Source: Bacillota bacterium (GTDB lineage Bacteria; Bacillota; UBA4882; UBA8346). Taken from it: a stretch of DNA of 31,357 bases. Within the stretch, counting starts at the first letter, position 1. Every line of letters begins with the position of its first letter. The position numbers and the translations under genes are program-made. Shown piece by piece: positions 15,054 to 24,036 of this stretch. Below the pieces are notes generated by a model that was given only the letters and a program-made list of their open reading frames with translations, was not told the DNA's origin and made no database searches. Location of the stretch: the NCBI GenBank assembly GCA_023415375.1, contig JAEZKW010000244.1, positions 1 to 31,357 on the forward strand, in the 5' to 3' direction.

Positions 15054-18000
15054 TTGCCGCTAACTCTCTTTAGGTCACTCTTATTGGCTTCAAAGGCGGC
15101 CATAAAGACTTCTTCCTTACTTAAACCACTTTTTTCAAGCGACTTCATTGTTTCAAGAACCCGTTTATAATCGCGGGGGATGACTCTTACAAATTTTTGG
15201 AGATAACTATCCCAATTTTCAAGGATTTGTTTGGCACGAGTACTGCCTGTATATTTGGCATGGGATTCAACCAACTGTTTCAATTCTTTGATTTCTTCCT
15301 CATCGGATAATGCTTCTAAATCGACCATTTCAAAGTTGCAGCGTTCTTTAAAATCGCCAGCTTCATCAACAATATAGGCAATACCGCCGGACATTCCCGC
15401 TGCAAAATTTCGTCCGGTAGAACCCAGGACTACCACCCGGCCTCCGGTCATATATTCACAGCCGTGATCGCCGACTGCTTCAACAACGGCTTTAATGCCG
15501 CTATTCCGTACACAAAATCGCTCGCCTGCAACGCCATAAATATAGGCTTCACCGCTGGTCGCTCCATAAAAAGCAACATTCCCGATGATGATATTATTTT
15601 CAGGCGCAAAGGTTGATTTGTCCGGAGGATAAACGATAATTTTCCCGCCGGAAAGTCCTTTCCCAAGGTAATCATTGGCATCGCCTTCCAAGGTTAATGT
15701 GATACCTCGGGGAACGAACGCTCCGAAGCTTTGCCCGGCAGAACCCTGAAAATGAAGTTTGATAGTATCCTCAGGCAATCCTTTGGCGCCGTATTTACGG
15801 GTAACCTCACTACCGAGGATGGTACCGACAACCCGGTTGGTATTGTGGATCGGCAAAATTGCTTGGACAGACTTGCCGTCCAGGAGTGCAGGTTCGCAAA
15901 TTCTCAAAAGATGCTGATTGTCAAGGGCCTGGTCAAGTCCGTGGTTCTGTGAAATTTGGCAATAATGACCGACTTCAGGACCTACACTTGGTTGATAAAG
16001 AATGTTTGAGAAATCGAGATTCTTTGTTTTCCAATGTTCAAGCGCCTTGGCAGGTTCAAGTTTATCGGTGCGCCCAATCATTTCGTTGATTGTTCTAAAG
16101 CCAAGAGTAGCCATAATTTCACGCAATTCTTGGGCGATAAAATGCATCAAATTGACAATATAAGCCGGATCACCACAGAACTTTTTACGTAGTTCCGGAT
16201 TCTGGGTGGCAATACCGACAGGGCAGGTATCGAGATTGCATACTCTCATCATGACACAACCAAGTGCCACCAAAGGCATGGTAGCGAAACCATATTCTTC
16301 GGCTCCCAGCAATGCAGCAATCGCTACATCTCTACCGGTCATGAGCTTACCGTCGGTTTCCAGTACGACCCGGCTTCGTAGATTGTTGAGTAACAAAGTC
16401 TGGTGAGTTTCCGCCAGACCCAGCTCCCAGGGGAGACCGGCATGCTTAATACTTGAACGGGGAGAAGCACCGGTTCCGCCGTCATAACCGCTGATCAAAA
16501 TTAAATCGGCCCGCCCTTTGGCAACACCAGCGGCAATCGTCCCGACTCCAACTTCCGAAACCAGCTTCACACTGATTCGAGCTTGTTGGTTGGCATTTTT
16601 CAAATCGTGGATCAACTCCGCCAGATCCTCAATGGAATAAATATCATGGTGGGGAGGAGGAGATATCAAGCCAACTCCAGGAGTAGAGTGCCGGACTTTT
16701 GCTACCCACGGATATACTTTTCTGCCGGGGAGCTGACCACCTTCACCGGGTTTAGCCCCTTGAGCCATTTTTATTTGAATTTCTTTCGCATTGACTAAAT
16801 ATTCACTGGTAACGCCGAATCTTCCGGAGGCAACTTGCTTGATGGCGCTGCATTTTGAATCGCCGTTGACATCTCTTGCAAAGCGGGACGGATCTTCACC
16901 GCCTTCACCGGTATTACTTTTGCCGCCAATCCGGTTCATGGCAATGGCCAATGCCTCATGAGCCTCTTGGCTGATGGAGCCGTAAGACATGGCGCCGGTC
17001 TTGAAACGCCTGCAAATGGATTCGACCGATTCAACCTCATCAATTGGAATGGACTTACCGTTGGTTTTAAAACCAAGTAGGCCCCTTAAAGTACAATGTT
17101 TTTGGGTCTGATCATCAATAAGGGAAGAATATTCCTTAAACAATTGGTAATCATTGTTGCGACATGCTTGTTGCAATTTATGAATGGTTTCCGGGTTATA
17201 TAAGTGATACTCGCCGTTACGACGCCATTGATAAGTACCACCGGTCTCTAAGACCTTTTCCTTAGTACCATGGTCGCCAAAGGCGGTTTGGTGACGCATC
17301 CCGGCTTCACGGGCAATTACATCCAGGTCAATACCGCCGATTCGTGACGGAGTCCAAGTGAAGTAGCGGTCAATGACGGATTGATCGAGTCCGAGGGCTT
17401 CGAAAATTTGAGCGCCCTGATAACTTTGAATTGTAGAAATGCCCATTTTCGAAAGGGTTTTCACAATACCTTTCACAACAGCCTTGATATAATTGTGCTC
17501 GGCTTTATGCCCATCCATATTTGGCAGTATTTTTTTATCGATCAAATCTTTGATGGATTCAAAGGCCAAATAAGGATTGATTGCTGAAGCTCCATAGCCG
17601 AGTAACAAAGCAAAATGGTGAACTTCCCTGGGTTCGGCGGATTCAATCACCAGACTGACTTGAGTGCGTACTTGTTCACGAATCAGATGATGATGTAAGC
17701 CGGATACTGCGAGTAGGGCGGGAATTGCCGCCATTTGCTTATTGATTCCACGATCCGATAGCACAATAATATTAGCCCCGGATTTGATTTTTTGACTTGC
17801 TTCCTCACAAAGGGAGTCCATCGCTTGTTTTAAACCCGAACCGCCTTCTGATACTTTAAAGAGGATTGGAAGAGTAACTGCTTTGAAACCAGGCTGATCC
17901 AAATGGGCGATTTTCGCCAATTCTTCATTGGAAAGAATCGGAACCTTTAATTTTAATTGTTGGCAGCTTTGAGGCTGCGGGTCTAATAAATTACCCTCGG

Positions 18001-19687
18001 AACCCAGAAAAGTTTCCGTTCCGGTTACAATTTCCTCACGAATTGCGTCAATTGGGGGGTTGGTAACCTGAGCAAATAATTGTTTAAAATAATTATATAA
18101 TAATTGCGGCTTGTCTGATAAAACTGCTAAAGGGGTATCAACACCCATTGCACCTGTAGGCTCCACCATATCCCTGGCCATAGGTGTTAAAATTAAACGT
18201 AGTTCTTCATAAGTATATCCAAACGCTTTTTGCCGTTCTAAAAGTGTCTTTGGATCATCGGCCGGAACTTTTAGAGCTGGAGCTAAATCATCAAGTTCCA
18301 CCAAATATTGATTTAACCATTCTTGATACGGATGTTTAATTGACAAATTGTGCTTTAATTCTTCATCGGAAATAATTCGTCCGGCCTCGGTATCAATTAA
18401 CAACATTCGACCAGGCCGTAAACGGCCTTTTTCCAGAATCTGCTCAGGCGGTACATCAATAACGCCGACTTCCGATGCCATAATAACCAGACCATCTTTT
18501 GTGATGTAGTACCGAGAGGGTCTGAGTCCGTTTCGATCGAGAACCGCGCCAACGATTTTGCCATCGGAAAAAGCCATAGCCGCCGGACCATCCCATGGTT
18601 CCATCAAACAGCTATGATATTCATAGAAAGCTTTTTTCTCTGCGGGCATGTGTTCATGTTTGGACCAAGGTTCCGGCACCATCATCATCATGGCGTGAGG
18701 CAAAGAACGACCGGCCAGTGTGAGAAATTCCAGACATTCATCAAATATGGCCGAATCACTGCCATCGGAATTAACAATCGGCAGTACTTTTGAAATATCG
18801 TCGCCAAAAATTTCTGATTCAAACATCGATTCACGGGCATGCATCCAGTTTACATTGCCACGCAAGGTATTAATTTCACCGTTATGAATGATAAAGCGGT
18901 TTGGATGGGCTCTTTCCCAACTGGGGAAAGTGTTGGTGCTGAAGCGGGAATGAACAAGCGCCAGTGCCGATTCCATCATTGGATTGCTTAAATCGGGATA
19001 ATATTCAATAACTTGTTCTGGAATTAACATTCCTTTATAAACAATGGTTCGGGCGGAGAGAGAGGCGACATAGAAGGAATCGTAACCAGTGATTCCGGAA
19101 TACCGGATAGCTTTTTCAGCTTGTTTGCGAATGAGATATAATTTCCGTTCAAAAGCCAGTTCATCTTGGATTTGCGGATTTCGTCCGATAATAACCTGGC
19201 GCATAAAGGGCTGACACGATTTGGCTGAATTTCCAAGAGAGGCATCACAGGTTGGAACTGTCCGCCATCCCAGTAAAGTCTGGCCTTCTTTTGCAACGAT
19301 TTCAGCAAAGATTTTTTCACATTGTTCCCGAAAAGCGGAATTTTGCGGTAAAAAAATCATTCCAACCGCATACTCGCCAGGGTTTGGAATGATGATTCCA
19401 AGATCAGAACAAACTTTTTTCATGAATTCATGGGGAATTTGAATTAAAATACCTGCGCCATCCCCAGTATTAGGTTCAGCGCCTCGAGCGCCCCTATGAT
19501 CTAAATTCATCAAGACCGTTAGGCCTTGATGAATAATTTCATGAGATTTAACCCCCTTGACATTCGCAACCAAACCAATACCACAAGCATCATGCTCGTA
19601 CTTTGAGTTATAAAGGCCTTGTCGCTGGGGGATGGAATCATTTTGTATCATTTTTGGCTCAACCTTTCCGAGATAAATCAAGTCCAT
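15050..19687 (-). CDS. gltB: Glutamate synthase (NADPH) large subunit
   Basis: A full-length 1545-aa GOGAT large subunit. It makes two glutamates from glutamine and 2-oxoglutarate. Domains in order: an N-terminal Ntn glutaminase with nucleophile Cys35 (EHDACGIGLV); a central domain; the FMN/synthase domain, with GAKPGEGGQLPG and SPPPHHDIYSIEDLAELI; a [3Fe-4S] cluster at CVMMRVCNLDTCPVG (about residue 1145); and a C-terminal beta-helix with repeated Gly motifs (GKGLSGGKIIVYPP, YMTGGRVVVLG). ATG 19687 starts the longest frame, but ATG 19651 (residue 13) also has a plausible site. The residues before Cys35 would be removed as a propeptide. It is driven by a consensus promoter with an IclR-like operator, divergent from iclR. 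Confidence 0.98.
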   Translation of the reverse strand: MDLIYLGKVEPKMIQNDSIPQRQGLYNSKYEHDACGIGLVANVKGVKSHEIIHQGLTVLMNLDHRGARGAEPNTGDGAGILIQIPHEFMKKVCSDLGIIIPNPGEYAVGMIFLPQNSAFREQCEKIFAEIVAKEGQTLLGWRTVPTCDASLGNSAKSCQPFMRQVIIGRNPQIQDELAFERKLYLIRKQAEKAIRYSGITGYDSFYVASLSARTIVYKGMLIPEQVIEYYPDLSNPMMESALALVHSRFSTNTFPSWERAHPNRFIIHNGEINTLRGNVNWMHARESMFESEIFGDDISKVLPIVNSDGSDSAIFDECLEFLTLAGRSLPHAMMMMVPEPWSKHEHMPAEKKAFYEYHSCLMEPWDGPAAMAFSDGKIVGAVLDRNGLRPSRYYITKDGLVIMASEVGVIDVPPEQILEKGRLRPGRMLLIDTEAGRIISDEELKHNLSIKHPYQEWLNQYLVELDDLAPALKVPADDPKTLLERQKAFGYTYEELRLILTPMARDMVEPTGAMGVDTPLAVLSDKPQLLYNYFKQLFAQVTNPPIDAIREEIVTGTETFLGSEGNLLDPQPQSCQQLKLKVPILSNEELAKIAHLDQPGFKAVTLPILFKVSEGGSGLKQAMDSLCEEASQKIKSGANIIVLSDRGINKQMAAIPALLAVSGLHHHLIREQVRTQVSLVIESAEPREVHHFALLLGYGASAINPYLAFESIKDLIDKKILPNMDGHKAEHNYIKAVVKGIVKTLSKMGISTIQSYQGAQIFEALGLDQSVIDRYFTWTPSRIGGIDLDVIAREAGMRHQTAFGDHGTKEKVLETGGTYQWRRNGEYHLYNPETIHKLQQACRNNDYQLFKEYSSLIDDQTQKHCTLRGLLGFKTNGKSIPIDEVESVESICRRFKTGAMSYGSISQEAHEALAIAMNRIGGKSNTGEGGEDPSRFARDVNGDSKCSAIKQVASGRFGVTSEYLVNAKEIQIKMAQGAKPGEGGQLPGRKVYPWVAKVRHSTPGVGLISPPPHHDIYSIEDLAELIHDLKNANQQARISVKLVSEVGVGTIAAGVAKGRADLILISGYDGGTGASPRSSIKHAGLPWELGLAETHQTLLLNNLRSRVVLETDGKLMTGRDVAIAALLGAEEYGFATMPLVALGCVMMRVCNLDTCPVGIATQNPELRKKFCGDPAYIVNLMHFIAQELREIMATLGFRTINEMIGRTDKLEPAKALEHWKTKNLDFSNILYQPSVGPEVGHYCQISQNHGLDQALDNQHLLRICEPALLDGKSVQAILPIHNTNRVVGTILGSEVTRKYGAKGLPEDTIKLHFQGSAGQSFGAFVPRGITLTLEGDANDYLGKGLSGGKIIVYPPDKSTFAPENNIIIGNVAFYGATSGEAYIYGVAGERFCVRNSGIKAVVEAVGDHGCEYMTGGRVVVLGSTGRNFAAGMSGGIAYIVDEAGDFKERCNFEMVDLEALSDEEEIKELKQLVESHAKYTGSTRAKQILENWDSYLQKFVRVIPRDYKRVLETMKSLEKSGLSKEEVFMAAFEANKSDLKRVSGN

Positions 19688-19704
19688 TTTTCATTTCCGA
19701 ATGG

Positions 19705-19719
19705 TGAAATTGAATTTCA
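19705..19719. promoter_or_regulatory. IclR-type operator in the gltB leader
   Basis: A perfect 7+1+7 palindrome, TGAAATTGAATTTCA, 11 nt beyond the gltB -10 box, i.e. over the transcription start region. Its form is close to the E. coli IclR consensus TGGAAATNATTTCCA, and it matches sites before the first iclR gene and gdhA. Confidence 0.65.
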
Positions 19720-19730
19720 TATTATCATAA

Positions 19731-19760
19731 ATTATATAGCCTCTGTAATATTGATGTCAA
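19731..19760 (-). promoter_or_regulatory. Promoter of gltBD
   Basis: On the minus strand, TTGACA (19760-19755), an 18-nt spacer and TATAAT (19736-19731), both boxes perfect. The start would be near 19724, giving a leader of about 37 nt that includes the operator palindrome. Confidence 0.85.
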
Positions 19761-20087
19761 CGTTTTTTTAATATGAATACAGTATTATTCGCAGCCTTAA
19801 AATGATAAATGCAATGATTTAAAGGGCATAATCAAATATTTCCCCAAATCGCAATCTTACATGGATTGTAATATTTACTTAACAATTAGCCTTATAATTT
19901 CACAAATATTACTGGTATAATTAAGAAAATTACAATCAAAATATTTTTCGAGAAATAATAAAATCGTTTTCGGTATTAATTGGAATGAACATGTGATATT
20001 TTAAGCCAAAAAAATAAAATATTTATCGATATAAACCATGTAAGCAGTAGACTCGTGTTAGTTTTATTAAATAATTTTGCAACATGC
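19761..20087. other. Long AT-rich divergent regulatory gap
   Basis: This stretch between the gltB and iclR promoters has no ORF. It holds a 9-bp inverted repeat, GTAATATTT (19868-19876) and AAATATTAC (19904-19912), and a further pair, GATTGTAAT (19864-19872) with ATTACAATC (19929-19937). These could be sites for another regulator, or chance matches in AT-rich DNA. Confidence 0.35.
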
Positions 20088-20116
20088 TTGACACCAACTT
20101 CTCAAGATATTAAAAT
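20088..20116 (+). promoter_or_regulatory. Promoter of the first iclR gene
   Basis: TTGACA (20088-20093), a 17-nt spacer and TAAAAT (20111-20116). Spacing and box sequences are identical to the gdhA promoter. The start would be near 20123. Confidence 0.85.
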
Positions 20117-20126
20117 TTGAATATAA

Positions 20127-20140
20127 TGAAATTGATTTTC
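20127..20140. promoter_or_regulatory. IclR-type operator at the first iclR promoter
   Basis: TGAAATTGATTTTC begins 11 nt past the -10 box and differs from the left arm of the gdhA operator (TGAAATCGATTTTC) at one base. It suggests autoregulation. Confidence 0.6.
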
Positions 20141-20167
20141 TTAATATAAAATATTCGGGGGCCATTC

Positions 20168-20980
20168 ATGAAAACCAAGAATGAACAGCGGGAAATAAGG
20201 GTTCAAACCGTCGAACGCTCATTAATGTTATTAGAAGTATTGGCAGAACAAAATACTCCGCTAACTCTATCCCGAATTGGCCAACTTACTCAATTGAATT
20301 TAAGTAGCGTCTATCGAATACTCAATACTTTATGCCGTAGCGGGTTTGTTGAACGGGAAAAAGCAACCGGTCATTATCAATTAGGGCTAAAGGCTTTTTT
20401 GATTGGGAATGCTGTCTTAAAGCGGCTCAATATTCGAGAAGTTGCCTTGCCCCACTTAAACCAATTTGTCGAAAATAATAAGGAATCGATATACTTGGCT
20501 ATATTGTCAAATCAAAGCGTTGTCTATACGGATGCGGTGAAGACAATGGGCCCAATTCAAATCGGCATACAAACCGGCTTGCAGGTTCCGGCTTGCCAAA
20601 CCAATGCCGGAAAAATCCTATTGGCAAATTTAATGGAGCAAGAGCAACAATTATTCTGCATGCAGTATTTTCAGGAAAATCTCATTACGAATCAACAAAG
20701 TTTTCAAAGTGAGCTTGTTTCCCTAAAAGCACAGGGATTTTCGGATGGGTTAATCAACTTTAAGGAGACGATTCGGGAAATCAGCGTCCCGGTATATAGT
20801 TATTTGGGTAAGTGTATAGGAGCGATTAGTGTTTTTTTGCAGGCCAATAACTCCATAACTAGGGATCAAGAGCATATACTATTGAATCAAGTGAATGCGA
20901 CGGCGCAAAAGATCTCTTTAGCAATGGGGTATCGCCCGGCATTGTCGAATCAGCCGATTGGAGCAGAGCTTTTTAATTAG
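20168..20980 (+). CDS. IclR-family regulator, probable controller of gltBD, gdhA and itself
   Basis: A 270-aa IclR-type regulator. The winged HTH covers about residues 12-75 (VQTVERSLMLLEVLAEQNTP, then LSSVYRILNTLCRSGFVER and GHYQLGLKAFLIG). The rest is the IclR/GAF-like effector domain, with PACQTNAGKILLANL at its core and GAISVFLQAN near the end. A GGGGG site lies 6 nt before the ATG. It is divergent from gltB and is followed after 9 nt by the PEP-binding protein. Operators of matching sequence lie in its own leader, in that of gltB and in that of gdhA, so I infer that it governs ammonium assimilation, though the second IclR in this window could bind the same sites. The effector is unknown; a keto acid is likely for this family. 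Confidence 0.93.
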   Translation: MKTKNEQREIRVQTVERSLMLLEVLAEQNTPLTLSRIGQLTQLNLSSVYRILNTLCRSGFVEREKATGHYQLGLKAFLIGNAVLKRLNIREVALPHLNQFVENNKESIYLAILSNQSVVYTDAVKTMGPIQIGIQTGLQVPACQTNAGKILLANLMEQEQQLFCMQYFQENLITNQQSFQSELVSLKAQGFSDGLINFKETIREISVPVYSYLGKCIGAISVFLQANNSITRDQEHILLNQVNATAQKISLAMGYRPALSNQPIGAELFN

Positions 20981-20989
20981 GAGAAATGA

Positions 20990-23602
20990 ATGAATAATAC
21001 CCGCGCATCATCGGGCCTATTGAGTATTGACTCCATAATCGATAATTTGCGCTTTGGTGATAATGTGGTTTGGCAAGTTGATGATATGGGTAGTTATCGG
21101 TATTTTGCCGGCTTCTTTATTAATGAAGCGTTCCGTTCCGGTACTAAATTGATATATGTTCGTTTTGGGCAGCATGAATCAATTGTACCTCAAGATGTTG
21201 AGGAAACCTCCAATGAACATTATCAAGAATACCGGTTAGATGCCGGGCTTGGTTTTGAAACTTTTTCCGCTACAATTCAGGATATTGTTACTTGTGAAGG
21301 GGAAAATGTTTACTATATTTTTGATTGTCTCTCTGATTTGCTCTCCGAATGGTCAACCGATTTAATGATTGGAAATTTCTTTCGGGTTACCTGCCCTTAT
21401 TTGTTTAAACTGAACACCATTGCTTATTTCGCAATTTTGCGCGATCACCATTCATACCAAACAATTGCCAGGATCCGGGAAACCACTCAAATCCTGTTGG
21501 ATGTTTTCCATAAAGAAGTATTTTGTATTCACCCACTCAAGGTATGGGAGCGATATTCGCCCTCGATGTTTCTTCCTCATGTTTCCTCTGATGGAATCAA
21601 CTTTACTCCTTTGACGAACAGCGCTTCTGTGACTATGTTGTTTTCCTCCTATCAATCCAAAATCAACAGGGCCGAACGGAGACTGGATTATTGGGACCGT
21701 ATTTTTATTGAAGCCACTGAATTAGCGGAAAAATCCCAAAATGGCGATCCTACGATGTGCCATCAAGAAAAGCATAGCTTTGAACAACTACTGCGGATGA
21801 TTATCGGCCGGGATACCAAGATGCAAAACTTAGCGCGCCAATATTTTACCATAGCGGATCTGCTTCGGATTAAGTCAAGGTTAATCGGTTCCGGATTCAT
21901 CGGCGGAAAAGCGGTTGGTTTACTATTATCCCGGGCGATTTTGGATAAAGATTCTAACAATGATTGGACCCGTGTTCTTGAACCTCATGATTCGTTTTTT
22001 ATTGGATCGGATATTTATTATACCTACCTGATAGAAAATAATTGTTGGCAGTTACGGTTGGAACAAAAGAAACCAGAAAACTATTTTTCCACTGCATCTT
22101 CAATTCAGGAAAAAATCATGGGCGGTGATTTTCCTGAATTAGTCCGGGACCAATTCTTAGAGATGTTGGAGTATTTCGGTCAGGCTCCAATCATCGTCCG
22201 TTCCAGTAGTCTATTGGAAGATGGATTTGGCAATTCCTTCGCTGGGAAATACCAAAGCGTTTTTTGTACAAACCAAGGTAATTTAACTGAGCGGTATGAA
22301 CAATTTGTGAAGGCGGTCCGAGAGGTATACGCCAGTACAATGAATGAAGATGCCCTGGCTTATCGCTTGCAGCGCGGTTTAGCCCACACCGATGAACAAA
22401 TGGCACTGTTAGTCCAGAGGGTCTCCGGTATTAACCGCGGATGCTATTTTTTCCCTGACCTCGCGGGTGTAGCTTTATCGCATAATTTATATGTTTGGCG
22501 ACCTGACATGGATCCTAGCGCCGGAATGCTCCGCTTGGTTTTAGGACTTGGAACACGGGCTGTAGACCGAGTGGGTGACGATTATGCCCGATTTGTGGCT
22601 TTGGATCAACCAACCATTCGTCCTGAAGCTGACTTGGAGGAACAAAAAACTTATTCTCAACATGAAGTCGATCTAATCAATCTGGAGCATAATTCTTTAG
22701 AGACTGTTTCTTTTCAAAGTGTGGCAAGTAAAGGGTTTATTTCTCATCTGCCTCTTTTTGCCAGTCAAGACCACATTCTTGACGCTACTCAAAAGATCGA
22801 TCAATGGTATCTGAGTTTTGAGACATTGTTGGGAGAGACAGCTTTTCCTGCTGTAATGCGAAAAATGCTGCATGTACTCCAAGCGGCTTACGGTTATTCG
22901 GTGGATACCGAGTTTACTTGTAATTTTCGCTCAGCAACCGATTTTTCCATTAATTTGCTGCAATGCCGTCCTTTGCAGATTCATTTGAATCAAAAACGAA
23001 TTATTATGCCTGAGAATATTTCAAAGGACCGGATTATCTTTGCTACAGAGGGCAGATCAATGGGCGGTAATCTTGAGTTACGGATTAAACGGTTCGTTTA
23101 TGTGGTCCCTGAGTGTTATGCCGCTTTAAATCTTTCCCAAAAATATGAAATTGCCAGACTCATCGGAAAGGTAAATCAGCTGATTGCATCCCGGGACGAA
23201 TTTCCTACCATTTTACTCGGACCCGGCCGCTGGGGTACATCCACGCCCAACCTGGGAATTCCGGTCACGTTTGCTGAGATCAATCGGTTTGCGGTGTTTG
23301 GCGAAATAGCCTTTAAGGCCAGCGGCTTTATGCCTGAATTATCCTACGGTACGCATTTTTTCCAAGATATCATTGAGAACAATAATTTCTATCTAATCAT
23401 TAACGAAGCTGAATCCAATACTATTTTTCAGCATCATTTTTTTGAGCGGCAACCCAATCAATTATCGATATTGTTGCCAGATGCTGAACGTTGGCAGGAA
23501 GTCGTTCGAATAATCGATGAGAAAAGCCTTTCGGAAGAGTTTTGGATACATGCGGACCCAACCCGTCAGAAGGTGATATGTTGGCAAAGAAATGAACCAT
23601 AA
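20990..23602 (+). CDS. PEP/pyruvate-binding ATP-grasp protein with degenerate RecA-like N-terminus
   Basis: An 870-aa protein. Residues about 1-200 resemble a KaiC/RecA-type domain (LLSIDSIIDNLRFGDNVVWQ, then EAFRSGTKLIYVRF and VYYIFDCLSDLLSEW), but the Walker A loop is lost (VDDMGSYRYF). Residues about 290-665 form a PPDK/PEP-synthase N-terminal ATP-grasp domain: LIGSGFIGGKAVGLL (298-312), PIIVRSSSLLEDGFGNSFAG (400-419) and LLQCRPLQ (656-663). A further domain has LLGPGRWGTSTPNLGIPVTF (742-761). There is no phosphohistidine domain (no TSHxAI) and no PEP-utilising barrel, so it cannot run the full PEP synthase reaction. TAGGAG precedes the ATG, 9 nt after iclR, so it is in that operon. It may sense or phosphorylate something linked to nitrogen control; this is inference. 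Confidence 0.8.
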   Translation: MNNTRASSGLLSIDSIIDNLRFGDNVVWQVDDMGSYRYFAGFFINEAFRSGTKLIYVRFGQHESIVPQDVEETSNEHYQEYRLDAGLGFETFSATIQDIVTCEGENVYYIFDCLSDLLSEWSTDLMIGNFFRVTCPYLFKLNTIAYFAILRDHHSYQTIARIRETTQILLDVFHKEVFCIHPLKVWERYSPSMFLPHVSSDGINFTPLTNSASVTMLFSSYQSKINRAERRLDYWDRIFIEATELAEKSQNGDPTMCHQEKHSFEQLLRMIIGRDTKMQNLARQYFTIADLLRIKSRLIGSGFIGGKAVGLLLSRAILDKDSNNDWTRVLEPHDSFFIGSDIYYTYLIENNCWQLRLEQKKPENYFSTASSIQEKIMGGDFPELVRDQFLEMLEYFGQAPIIVRSSSLLEDGFGNSFAGKYQSVFCTNQGNLTERYEQFVKAVREVYASTMNEDALAYRLQRGLAHTDEQMALLVQRVSGINRGCYFFPDLAGVALSHNLYVWRPDMDPSAGMLRLVLGLGTRAVDRVGDDYARFVALDQPTIRPEADLEEQKTYSQHEVDLINLEHNSLETVSFQSVASKGFISHLPLFASQDHILDATQKIDQWYLSFETLLGETAFPAVMRKMLHVLQAAYGYSVDTEFTCNFRSATDFSINLLQCRPLQIHLNQKRIIMPENISKDRIIFATEGRSMGGNLELRIKRFVYVVPECYAALNLSQKYEIARLIGKVNQLIASRDEFPTILLGPGRWGTSTPNLGIPVTFAEINRFAVFGEIAFKASGFMPELSYGTHFFQDIIENNNFYLIINEAESNTIFQHHFFERQPNQLSILLPDAERWQEVVRIIDEKSLSEEFWIHADPTRQKVICWQRNEP

Positions 23603-23910
23603 TCATTTAAAATGCGCTCAGCAATGCTCCAAATCAACGGTCTCCCCTTACAGTTTGTTTTAAAATCCACCCTTTCCCCTGAAATATAAATGCCAGTGAC
23701 ATGGCAAAAACAATCCCGACTTTTCGGCAGTAGGGTTGTTCAATTCACTCAGGGACGATTCCTCATCTCGTTCTGCAGTGCCCAGCGGTATAAACATTGC
23801 AAAAAATAATCGATAGCTCGATTATGCATTAGTTTTTGTGGCAATTTTTAGCTTGAATTCTTAGTTGGTAAAGAATATGTTATTCTTTTCTGATTCTCTA
23901 TCTATATTAC
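23603..23910. other. Intergenic gap with an isolated dyad
   Basis: No convincing gene is seen on either strand. A perfect 8-bp dyad, ATAATCGA (23806-23813), TAGC, TCGATTAT (23818-23825), lies in the middle. It has no proper T tract, so it is a poor terminator for the PEP-binding gene. It may be a protein-binding site. Confidence 0.4.
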
Positions 23911-23939
23911 TTGACATATTCGAACGGATTGAATAAAAT
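23911..23939 (+). promoter_or_regulatory. Promoter of gdhA
   Basis: TTGACA (23911-23916), a 17-nt spacer and TAAAAT (23934-23939). The start point would be near 23946, directly at the edge of the long palindrome, leaving a leader of about 90 nt to the TTG start codon. Confidence 0.85.
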
Positions 23940-23946
23940 CTATATA

Positions 23947-23981
23947 TGAAATCGATTTTCACTATGTGAAAATCGATTTCA
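23947..23981. promoter_or_regulatory. 35-bp perfect palindromic operator of gdhA (double IclR-type site)
   Basis: The left arm TGAAATCGATTTTCAC (23947-23962) and right arm GTGAAAATCGATTTCA (23966-23981) are exact reverse complements around TAT. Each arm contains the IclR-like motif, and the site covers the predicted +1 to +36. In RNA it would also fold as a 16-bp hairpin, so a leader role cannot be excluded. Confidence 0.8.
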
Positions 23982-24036
23982 ATTTATTCCAATATTATCC
24001 TTAGAACTTACTGAATACATGAAAGGTGGAGTTGTA

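Noticed and set aside
23603..23760. Possible remnant of a coding frame on the minus strand
   Set aside because: The frame with the most natural-looking residues is only about 22 codons from an ATG and is cut by stops on both sides, and no family is recognised.
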